Source: Desulfamplus sp. (GTDB lineage Bacteria > Desulfobacterota > Desulfobacteria > Desulfobacterales > Desulfobacteraceae). Taken from it: a stretch of DNA of 32,026 bases. The notes under the pieces were generated by a model. That model ran no database searches. It worked only from the letters and a program-made list of their open reading frames with translations, and was not told the origin of the DNA. Below are positions 1-8,031 of the stretch, in pieces; the stretch's first letter is position 1; every line of letters starts with the position of its first letter. The stretch lies in the NCBI GenBank assembly GCA_015231465.1, contig JADGBO010000006.1:1-32026 (forward strand), given 5' to 3'. A program made the translations under genes and the position numbers.

Positions 1-2
1 TT

Positions 3-662
3 GGAACAGAAGAGTACCTTTATACCTGGAGCAGCGGCAAGGGCCAAAGGGAAGGGGTGACGGATACGGCAAGTTATTCTGATGTTCCGTTAACTTATAC
101 TGCCCCCACCATGCCCGGCATCCATACGGTAACGGTTTTTGACAGTGCCGGCAACAGTGCCAAAGCCGAGGTGATTGTGTCAGGCGGGGCAAAACGATCC
201 AGAATTGAAAAAACTTCGATTTTTGAGATTGCCAACCCCAGGGCCCATCCCAGCTCGGAAACCCAGCCCGTGGGAGTGGGGCCCGTCCAGCACGGAGAGC
301 CTGCCTTTGCCATGGCATTTGATTTTGCCAACTACGAAGATGGAGAGGGCACTCCGGTTCCCATGAACTATTATGTGGCTGTATTCATTCCCGAATGGGA
401 CTTCTGGGGTATGTTTGATGCCCACGGCGGAGTTTTCGATCTCAATGACGGCGTGATCCCCTGCCTTACCCGGGGGTTCGATTCCGTCTATTTTGAAGGG
501 CTGACCTTTGATTACTGCAATCCGGTTCTGCCCATTCATGCGGATATGTACATTCTGGCCGTTGAGTCCGGGTATGATCCCCAGGGGAATCTGGAATTAA
601 CACCCGCGGCTGCTCCCTTTGAGTTGTGGCAGTTTAAATTCAGTTTTCCGGCTTGTCCTTAA
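3..662 (+). CDS. C-terminal part of a secreted Ig-like (YTAP...G.HTVTVxDSxGNSA) repeat protein, truncated by the window edge
   Basis: Frame stays open upstream of the listed start to the window edge (GTEEYLYTWSSGKGQREGVTDTASYSD...). The motif YTAPTMPGIHTVTVFDSAGNSAKAEVIVSGG matches the Ig-like repeats of the 5285-7684 gene. Confidence 0.8.
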   Translation, partial: GTEEYLYTWSSGKGQREGVTDTASYSDVPLTYTAPTMPGIHTVTVFDSAGNSAKAEVIVSGGAKRSRIEKTSIFEIANPRAHPSSETQPVGVGPVQHGEPAFAMAFDFANYEDGEGTPVPMNYYVAVFIPEWDFWGMFDAHGGVFDLNDGVIPCLTRGFDSVYFEGLTFDYCNPVLPIHADMYILAVESGYDPQGNLELTPAAAPFELWQFKFSFPACP

Positions 663-744
663 AAATATAAGGAGTGAACGTAACATATCCGACTGGAGAC
701 ATGAGATCATGTAAATTTTTTTTAAAAATCAGCATACTTCATTA

Positions 745-847
745 CTCGTGAGTGATAAGTTCTCCCACTGACCACTGCTGATAGTACTGTAATGCAATAT
801 ATAATCACAATATATGGTGTGGAATATGAGAACTTACAACTCTTGAG
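745..847 (+). mobile_element. 103-bp MITE-like element, copy 1
   Basis: Starts CTCGTGAGTGATAAGTTCTC, ends GAGAACTTACAACTCTTGAG (20-bp TIRs, 16/20). Flanked by direct repeat TTCATTA (738-744 / 848-854). Identical to copy 4. Confidence 0.85.
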
Positions 848-988
848 TTCATTATGCCCTTGAATTCATTTTACACTTTCAATGGGCAAAGAAAGTGCAA
901 CCTATGAAATGAACCATGCCTAATTATATTTCTTTTTTTAAAAGAGTTTGCCACTGTTCAGGAAACAATATGAGGGAGGAGGGGAAAA

Positions 989-3900
989 ATGCTTAGATCA
1001 ATAATGGTTATCTTTTTTTGTATAGTGATTGCAGACAGTTCCCGGGCAGCCCAGGGTCTTGACTCCCAAGCGGAGCTTAACCCTGAAAATGCCCTTTGGG
1101 AGGTGTTTACTTATACCGGAGAAGTCACAGACATCATCTATTCCGATGACGGAACTGTTCTATGGGCAGCCACTGTAGGCGGTCTGGAAGAGCGGGATTC
1201 CAGAACCGGTGAAAGACTGCGGCTATATACAAATCTGGACGGTCTGCCTCACAATTTTACCACTTCTCTGATCACCGACGGTGAAGGCAACTTGTGGGTT
1301 GGAACCTGGGGAGGCGGTATTGCCTGCAGGTCTTCCAGGGGTGAGTGGAAAACTTATACTGCCCAGGGGGACGGTCTGCCGGACAATCGGGTTAAGTCCC
1401 TTTCCCGGGATGGTGACGGCGGAATCTGGATTGGTACCCGGGAAGGCGGCCTTGTTCATCGTTCACGGGATGGCCAATGGAGAGTGTATGACAAAGACAA
1501 CTCGGAGTTGCCGGATAATGATGTCCACACCCTTTTTTATGACGATGCCGGAAGCTTGTGGGTCGGCACCAGGGGCGGAGGAGTTGCCCACAGGAGCGTT
1601 GGCGGAATTTGGACCGTTTACGATGAATATAATTCGGATTTGCCCCATAATAGTGTATCAAGCCTTGCCTCGGACCCTTTGGGGGGCATCTGGATAGGTA
1701 CCCGGGAGGGCGGCCTTGCCCATCGCTCATCAGATGGCCAATGGAGAGTGTATGACAAAGACAACTCGGATTTGCCGGATAATGATGTCCGCACCCTTTT
1801 TTATGACGATGCCGGAAGCTTATGGGTCGGCACCTGGGGCGGGGGGCTTGCCCGCTTTTCGGACAGTGCTGAATGGAAGGTTTACACCATGTATAATTCC
1901 AGGTTGCCTGATAATTTTATTTTATCTCTTTTTCCCGACCATGAAGGGGGCATGTGGATCGGAACTAACGGGTATCTTATCCGGTTGGATGCCCGGGATG
2001 ACTGGACCGTTTATGACAGGGAGAGTTCAGGTTTACCGGATAATCGGGTTTGGAGCCTCTCCCCGGATACCTTCGGGGGTATCTGGATGGGAACCTCGGA
2101 TGCCGGATTGGCCCATCTCTCCTTTTCGGGTAACTGGAAGAGATACAATAAGAGTAACTCCCCTTTGCCCCACAATGAGGTTATGGCAATTTCCTTAGAC
2201 AAAGCCGGGGCTGTTTGGATTGGAACTTCCGGCGGGCTGGCCCATATCTCATCCATAGGTAACTGGAAAGTTCATGATAAGGATAATTCCAGTTTGCCCC
2301 ATAATGAGATTAAGTGTCTCCTGGGGGGGGATGACGGCGGACTTTGGATGGGAACCTGGGGCGGCGGACTTGCTCACCTCTCGGCCATGGGTGAATGGAC
2401 CATCTATAACCAGCAGAACTCCCATTTTTCTTCCCTTTATATATCTACACTGGCCCGGGACGACTCCGGAGGGGTTTGGGTGGGAACCTGGGGTGACGGT
2501 CTGGCTCATATTTCCACCACCGGGGGCTTGACGGAATATACGAAGGAGAATTCCGGACTGCCTGACAATAAGGTCTCCCAGCTTATCCCTGACGGCTTAG
2601 GAGGCATTTGGATCGGAACCTGGGGAGGCGGACTTGCTCATATTTCGGCCAGCTCCGGCCTGGGAGATTCCCCAGCTTATGGACCCAGGGATTCAGCAGG
2701 TTCCGGAATGGTCTTTTCCGGCATTTTTAAAAAGAGTGTTTCCGCCGATTATAAATGGAATGTTTATACAAAAGAGAACTCAGGATTGGCTGATAACCAT
2801 ATACAGAGCCTCTCGCTGGACGGTTCAGGCGGATTGTGGGTGGGTACGGCTGCTTTAGATCTTGCTACTTTGGATATTATTGGCAGGGGACTTGCCCATT
2901 TTTCAGGCCATGGCCACTGGACGAGTTATGATGTTTACAATTCAGGATTGCCGGCAAATCGTGTACTCAGCATCTCTTTGGAAGATAAGGGCGGCCTTTG
3001 GATAGGAACTGAATTTGGCGGAATAACCCGCCTAACCTTTGGATACAAACAGGAGATTCCAGATCTCCCCGAAGCCCATCGTGCAGCAATAATAGTACTG
3101 CCCAAGGGTACGGACCGCAACGACATGTTTGCCCTGGAAACCATGTCTATTCATGCCTACAACACATTTTTGAAGAGAGGCTTTGACAATGATGAGATAT
3201 ATTACCTGGCCTACAAGCCTGACATTGATATAAATGCCGATGGTATAGCCGATATCAATGTGGTCAATGCTCCTGTCACCCTTTCGGAGTACCGCCAGGG
3301 TGGGAAACCCCGGCCGGAACTTACCTTGGATGATGTGGCCCGGGCCTTTGGGTGGGCAGAAAAAAAGGGCAGCCTGAATCATCCGCTCTACTTTGTTTTT
3401 ACAGGCCATGGTCTGCCCGGCCGCCTCAGGCTGGACAATATGAACAGTATGCTCGATGTATCCCAATTCAATGATATTTTGACAAAATACCAGCAGGCCA
3501 CAGGAAACCAGGTGGTGCTGATTCTGGAGGCTTGCCACTCCGGAACCCTGATTGAAGGATTGTCTGGCAAAAATCGGGTTATCATCACCAGTACCAGCGA
3601 AAACCAGGCTTTTTATACAGATAACGGAATTGGTTCCTTCAGCCGGCTCTTTCTTTCGGAACTCTCGGTGAACAACTCGTTTTATGATGCCTTTGAGTTC
3701 GTTTCCAATGAATTTCAGTCCATGTCCAGCCCCTTTAACAAGCAGATTCCTCTCATAGATGACGACGGGGACAGTATTCCAAACCATCTGGACGGCAGTA
3801 TGGCCTCCCAACTGCATCTCAACGGTAATTTCAGTGCCCTTGACGGAACTGTAGCATTGGAACCGATAACGGAATCACGAATTGTCAATGCAGGTGAGAC

Positions 3901-4525
3901 CCTTAACCTTGAGCTGCAGGTGGGCTATACCGAATCCCCCCTGGATGTCTGGGCAATGATTTTGACGCCGGAATATGTGCAGCAGCGTTCCGCAACTGGA
4001 TTTTTTCTCCATCCGGCACCCCGGGTCAATCTCTCATCGGATGACGGCATGACCTATCGGGGAACCTTCACCGGCCTTAATTACAAGGGAGAGTATGTGG
4101 TGACCTTTAATGCCAAGGATCATAAAGGGTGGATCAGCAGCTCCCGTTCCCTGACATTTAGCCTTAAAAACGGCCCTGTCCCTCCTGCTGTGCCCATACC
4201 ATCCCAGCCCGTTTATCATGACGGGGACCCCTTGCAGATAACCATTCCCCATGCTCCCGAGGGAGCAGATCAGTATGTATGCGTGACAGTACCTGGTATG
4301 GACTCCATTTTTATGCTTGTCTCGGAAAATGTTCCGGTATCTTTTGAGGGCACTCTAAGACCCTTTGTGAGCAGCCGGGAACTGGCCCTTGATCTTCCCG
4401 ATGTAACCGGACTGCCCGGGGGAGTCTGGAGAGTCTTTCTCCTGAGGGTTCCGGCCGGTTCGGACCCCTGGGCCATTGATCCATCGGAATGGATACTTGG
4501 CCAGGCAGATTTTGAGGTGAACTGA
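989..4525 (+). CDS. Secreted two-component-regulator-type beta-propeller protein (about 14 blades) with C13/caspase-like peptidase domain and C-terminal Ig-like region
   Basis: RBS gaggagg before ATG. Repeats of the type WxVYDxxNSxLPDNxVxSLxxDxxGGxWIGTxxGGLAHxS. Downstream YFVFTGHG and LILEACHSG (His/Cys dyad) and a DDDGDSIPNHLDG Ca-binding-like motif. Confidence 0.9.
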   Translation: MLRSIMVIFFCIVIADSSRAAQGLDSQAELNPENALWEVFTYTGEVTDIIYSDDGTVLWAATVGGLEERDSRTGERLRLYTNLDGLPHNFTTSLITDGEGNLWVGTWGGGIACRSSRGEWKTYTAQGDGLPDNRVKSLSRDGDGGIWIGTREGGLVHRSRDGQWRVYDKDNSELPDNDVHTLFYDDAGSLWVGTRGGGVAHRSVGGIWTVYDEYNSDLPHNSVSSLASDPLGGIWIGTREGGLAHRSSDGQWRVYDKDNSDLPDNDVRTLFYDDAGSLWVGTWGGGLARFSDSAEWKVYTMYNSRLPDNFILSLFPDHEGGMWIGTNGYLIRLDARDDWTVYDRESSGLPDNRVWSLSPDTFGGIWMGTSDAGLAHLSFSGNWKRYNKSNSPLPHNEVMAISLDKAGAVWIGTSGGLAHISSIGNWKVHDKDNSSLPHNEIKCLLGGDDGGLWMGTWGGGLAHLSAMGEWTIYNQQNSHFSSLYISTLARDDSGGVWVGTWGDGLAHISTTGGLTEYTKENSGLPDNKVSQLIPDGLGGIWIGTWGGGLAHISASSGLGDSPAYGPRDSAGSGMVFSGIFKKSVSADYKWNVYTKENSGLADNHIQSLSLDGSGGLWVGTAALDLATLDIIGRGLAHFSGHGHWTSYDVYNSGLPANRVLSISLEDKGGLWIGTEFGGITRLTFGYKQEIPDLPEAHRAAIIVLPKGTDRNDMFALETMSIHAYNTFLKRGFDNDEIYYLAYKPDIDINADGIADINVVNAPVTLSEYRQGGKPRPELTLDDVARAFGWAEKKGSLNHPLYFVFTGHGLPGRLRLDNMNSMLDVSQFNDILTKYQQATGNQVVLILEACHSGTLIEGLSGKNRVIITSTSENQAFYTDNGIGSFSRLFLSELSVNNSFYDAFEFVSNEFQSMSSPFNKQIPLIDDDGDSIPNHLDGSMASQLHLNGNFSALDGTVALEPITESRIVNAGETLNLELQVGYTESPLDVWAMILTPEYVQQRSATGFFLHPAPRVNLSSDDGMTYRGTFTGLNYKGEYVVTFNAKDHKGWISSSRSLTFSLKNGPVPPAVPIPSQPVYHDGDPLQITIPHAPEGADQYVCVTVPGMDSIFMLVSENVPVSFEGTLRPFVSSRELALDLPDVTGLPGGVWRVFLLRVPAGSDPWAIDPSEWILGQADFEVN
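1430..1840 (+). repeat. Near-identical duplicated two-blade unit (264-bp offset) inside the propeller gene
   Basis: gatggccaatggagagtgtatgacaaagacaactcgga..ttgccggataatgatgtcc at about 1469 recurs at about 1733. 264 = 2 x 132 bp. Confidence 0.8.
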
Positions 4526-4579
4526 CAGATAACTTTTACCGTGAAAATAGATACAAATTTAGATATTTTTTTCATCTTT

Positions 4580-4611
4580 GGGGCTGGCTGAATGGCAGCC
4601 ATGCCCCTTTA
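4580..4611 (+). terminator. Possible intrinsic terminator hairpin downstream of the propeller-peptidase gene
   Basis: GGGGCTGGCTG-aatgg-CAGCCATGCCCC followed by ttta; short T-run only. Confidence 0.45.
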
Positions 4612-4635
4612 TAGTTGAAATCCGGGAGGTTTCTT

Positions 4636-4811
4636 ATGACAACAAAATTTTATGTTGCTTTAGAATAGCGGAGGTTTTTATGAAAACAAAATCTTATGTT
4701 GCTTTAGAATAGCGGAGGTTTTTATGACAACAAAATTTTATGTTGCTTTAGAATAGCGGAGGTTTTTATGAAAACAAAATCTTATGTTGCTTTAGAATAG
4801 CGGAGGTTTTT
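4636..4811 (+). repeat. 4 x 44-bp tandem array; each unit is a start codon, 9 further codons, TAG and a Shine-Dalgarno, duplicating the initiation region of the following gene
   Basis: ATG at 4636, 4680, 4724, 4768, then the true gene ATG at 4812. Mini-ORFs MTTKFYVALE*, MKTKSYVALE*, MTTKFYVALE*, MKTKSYVALE*; each followed by cGGAGGtttttATG. Confidence 0.95.
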
Positions 4812-5288
4812 ATGAAAAGAAAATTTTATGTTGCTTTAGTGGTGTTTGTTATCCTTTTGTTTGGTTCGGATGGTGCTTTTGCCCAAGGTAAAGCCAGGCT
4901 TGCCGTTCCCCATCTCTCCCTAGGTGCAGGTCAGGAACTCGGTGCCGTTGTGATTCTTTCGGGGACGGGAAATTATGACCTCTATGCCGCCGTCACCGGG
5001 GGCGTTCTCGGAGATGAACTATATCTCTTCAGGGGTACCCTTGATCTTGTGCCGCTCTCTTCGTCTGTTTCCGATACCGCTTCTTTGGGCATTCCAAAAC
5101 TCATGGAGAACCTAAACTTTGAATCCCTCTCGGTTGCGGATCGAATAGTGACATTGATTCCCAAGCTGACTATTACTGATGGATCACTGGCCGGAATATA
5201 TACCTTTTTTGTGGCACTGACCTCTCCGGGCCGGGATGACTTTCAGCATGACACCCTGACAGTTGAAATTAAATGGGAGGGAATATGA
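4812..5288 (+). CDS. Small secreted protein (158 aa) with signal peptide
   Basis: MKRKFYVALVVFVILLFGSDGAFAQ signal peptide. RBS cGGAGG 5 nt upstream. Stop overlaps the next ATG (ATGA). Confidence 0.85.
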   Translation: MKRKFYVALVVFVILLFGSDGAFAQGKARLAVPHLSLGAGQELGAVVILSGTGNYDLYAAVTGGVLGDELYLFRGTLDLVPLSSSVSDTASLGIPKLMENLNFESLSVADRIVTLIPKLTITDGSLAGIYTFFVALTSPGRDDFQHDTLTVEIKWEGI

Positions 5289-7684
5289 AAAAATATAGCA
5301 TAGCTCTATATATTGCACTAATAACGGCTTTTGTGATGATCCCCGGTTCCTGGGCATGGGCAGTTGAGCCGGTGGATTCCCCTTCCGGGCCGCGGACTGC
5401 CGCCGAAGCTTATCTTGATGACTTGACCATAACCCCTGGGCAGGTCTCTGTCTCCCCTGGGAAAACCATATCCTTTAGCGTAACAAATGCGGCTTCAGAT
5501 TCTGATACCGGAGATGCGGTTCTCCTGTGGACCGCTTCCATGGGAGATGTCTCCAGTGAAGGTCTCTACACGGCACCGGACACCATCGGCAGCCATACTG
5601 TATCTGTTACGGATCTGCTCAACGGCAGGACAGCCGATGCTTCTGTACATGTAAGACAAGAACTTGTCATCACTCCGGACACCGCCGCAGTCACTGCCGG
5701 CGGAAGCAGGGCCTTCACTGTTTCAGGGGGTGAGCCCCCCTACACATGGAATGTTTCAGAAGGGGGTTCCATGGATGACCCATCCGGGGATACTGTGACC
5801 TTTACAGCAGGCACAAGAACCGGCACCAGCAGGATATTGGTTATTGATAAAAACGGTATCAAGGCCGAAGCCGAAGTTGAAATAACCGGAGCCATTATCG
5901 TAAGCCCTGCAAGCATAACCCTTATGCCCCTGGGAGAGACAACCTTTTCAGCCCCTGGTGTTTCAGGGGTAACATGGGAAGCTGATAAGGGAATAATTGA
6001 CCAGAAGGGCAACTATACTGCCCCTGCCCAGTTGGGAAGAGACACGGTGACCGCAAGGGACAGCCTGGGAAACGAGTCCGCAGCAACGGTAATTGTTGCC
6101 GATATTCCCGTGATAACACCTGCCATGGCATGGATAGAAAAGGGTGATTCCGTATCCTTTGATCTCCTTGGAGGTACTCCGCCTTACACATGGTACACAG
6201 ATGCAGGAAACATTGAGGGTTCAACAGATTCGGCTGTTTATACATCACCTGACCTTTCCGGAGAGTTCACAATAAAAGTGAGGGACTCCCTGGCTCAGGA
6301 GGCATCTGCCGTCATCTACGTTGATCTTGAACTCAGGGCCACCCGGGAGGAGATATTTGTAAAGCCCGGGGAGATGGCAAAGATTGCCGTGACCGGAGGT
6401 GTTCCCCCATTTGACTGGCAGACCGTTACAGGTGATTTGGAGGAGGCCGTGACCGAGAATGCGGGATTCAACATCTATACCGCCCCGGGTATCATGGGCC
6501 AGGATACCGTCACCATCCGGGACAGAAAAAACAATACGGTCTCTGTAACAGTTCATGTAACCACTCCATTGCAGGTGACCCCCAATGTCCGTTACCTCAC
6601 CAGGGGTGATTCAGCAAGATTCACCGTGGTCAGCGGTGTTCCCCCCTATGTTGCGGCCATAATTGACGGAGACGGTGAGATATTTCCCGAAAGTGGCGGC
6701 AGCGATTTCACCGGCATGGAGGGAGTGTTCACATTCACAGCCGGTAAAACCGCCGATGATGACGTTGTAATCGAGTTTACAGACAACACCGGACAGACCG
6801 TCACTGCCCATGCATTTGTGGAAGCTACGCTCAGGGTATCTCGGGCCACCATCTATGTTGACATAAACAGTGAGGTCTCTTTCAGGGTCACAGGGGGAAC
6901 CGGAGGATATGTTGCCATAGCAGGTGCAGGGGATGCTCACGTGGATTCAGAAACCGGAAGGGGTACCTATAAATCAATCGGGCGTTACGACAACGATACC
7001 ATAACAATATTTGACTCCATGGAGCAGTCCCTTGACATCCTCGTTGTGGTGGCTAAACCCACACCTGTTATATCACCCTCAATTGCCCACATGGAAGCCG
7101 GTCAATCCCGGGCCTTCATGGTTACCATGGGTTCACCTCCCTACGACTGGGCCATTGAAGCGGGCCGGTTCATATCCATAGACGAGAATAATTCCGTGGT
7201 TGAGATCACGGCACCGGAAGTTTCCGGGACATATACCCTCACCGTAAGCGATGCCGGGGGCAATCAGGCAACGGCAAATTTTTCCGTAACCCTGCCCCTG
7301 GCCATATCTCCCTCGTCCATGACTGTTTATCAGGGTACCTCCCCGTCCCTGAGAGTGTTGGGAGTCGGGGGCATCCCTCCCTATCAGTGGATCAGTTCCG
7401 AGGTGACCGTTGAAGAGCATGACACCTTTGCCGTTATAAAACCTGAAACCAGGGTTAATGCGGGGAAGGTTTACTCCCTTGAATGCCGTGACTCTGCCGG
7501 AAAAACCGTCTCCATGAACGTGATCGTAAGCCGCATTCCAGGAGACCTCAACGGTGACGGTATCCTTGATGATGATGAGATGATCAATGTTATAGAGGCT
7601 TACACCGACGATACTCCTGTACAGGGGATAAAAATTGATCCCGTGACAATGTACAGCCATGCTGAATCCTTTATCGACAATTGA
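5285..7684 (+). CDS. Secreted Ig-like multi-repeat protein with C-terminal dockerin/EF-hand-like motif
   Basis: ORF given as 5273; ATG at 5285 (MKKYSIALYIALITAF) has RBS gggagg. Repeated GGxPPYxW..YTAP...VTVxDSxG units. C-term GDLNGDGILDDDEMINVIEAY. Confidence 0.85.
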   Translation: MKKYSIALYIALITAFVMIPGSWAWAVEPVDSPSGPRTAAEAYLDDLTITPGQVSVSPGKTISFSVTNAASDSDTGDAVLLWTASMGDVSSEGLYTAPDTIGSHTVSVTDLLNGRTADASVHVRQELVITPDTAAVTAGGSRAFTVSGGEPPYTWNVSEGGSMDDPSGDTVTFTAGTRTGTSRILVIDKNGIKAEAEVEITGAIIVSPASITLMPLGETTFSAPGVSGVTWEADKGIIDQKGNYTAPAQLGRDTVTARDSLGNESAATVIVADIPVITPAMAWIEKGDSVSFDLLGGTPPYTWYTDAGNIEGSTDSAVYTSPDLSGEFTIKVRDSLAQEASAVIYVDLELRATREEIFVKPGEMAKIAVTGGVPPFDWQTVTGDLEEAVTENAGFNIYTAPGIMGQDTVTIRDRKNNTVSVTVHVTTPLQVTPNVRYLTRGDSARFTVVSGVPPYVAAIIDGDGEIFPESGGSDFTGMEGVFTFTAGKTADDDVVIEFTDNTGQTVTAHAFVEATLRVSRATIYVDINSEVSFRVTGGTGGYVAIAGAGDAHVDSETGRGTYKSIGRYDNDTITIFDSMEQSLDILVVVAKPTPVISPSIAHMEAGQSRAFMVTMGSPPYDWAIEAGRFISIDENNSVVEITAPEVSGTYTLTVSDAGGNQATANFSVTLPLAISPSSMTVYQGTSPSLRVLGVGGIPPYQWISSEVTVEEHDTFAVIKPETRVNAGKVYSLECRDSAGKTVSMNVIVSRIPGDLNGDGILDDDEMINVIEAYTDDTPVQGIKIDPVTMYSHAESFIDN

Positions 7685-7767
7685 TGAAAACCCATCAGTC
7701 GTTAGTTCCCAATGATCACCCACTTAGCTTTCATGTTTCATTGTGGGAGATGAGTCTGCCATGGCCG

Positions 7768-7848
7768 TTTATATGAAAGTCCCCGCCGTTTCAGGACTTT
7801 CATCACTTCGATTGTGGCGGTAATGCTGCCATGTTGGTTATATGAAAG
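7768..7848. repeat. Dispersed double-hairpin repeat (family R), with a degenerate copy just upstream (about 7727-7764)
   Basis: TTTATATGAAAGTCC..GGACTTTCATCACTTCGATTGTGGCGGTAATGCTGCCATG; shared with 17961-18099 and 19411-19556. Confidence 0.8.
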
Positions 7849-7866
7849 CCATCAGCGATCAGTACG

Positions 7867-7969
7867 TATAGTTTTCCAGATAATGAAATTGGTAATCATA
7901 CTTTAGGGGCAGCCCCCTGTGGCTGCCCTTGGGAATGGATATGCTCAAAGATTTTTCTGGAAGTCTATA
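7867..7969. repeat. Palindromic dispersed repeat (family P), copy 1
   Basis: TATAGTTTTCCAGATAAT...GGGGCAGCCCCCTGTGGCTGCCC...TTCTGGAAGTCTATA; aligns with the reverse complement of 9394-9489. Confidence 0.75.
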
Positions 7970-7984
7970 GCAATCAGTTAACAG

Positions 7985-8020
7985 CTTTCATGCTTCGATT
8001 GTGGTGGTAATGCCGCCATG
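7985..8020. repeat. Partial family R repeat
   Basis: CTTTCATGCTTCGATTGTGGTGGTAATGCCGCCATG. Confidence 0.75.
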
Positions 8021-8031
8021 TTATTTCCTTC

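Noticed and set aside
3032-3817. 261-aa minus-strand ORF
   Set aside because: Antisense to the well-supported propeller-peptidase gene; composition shows no recognisable domain.
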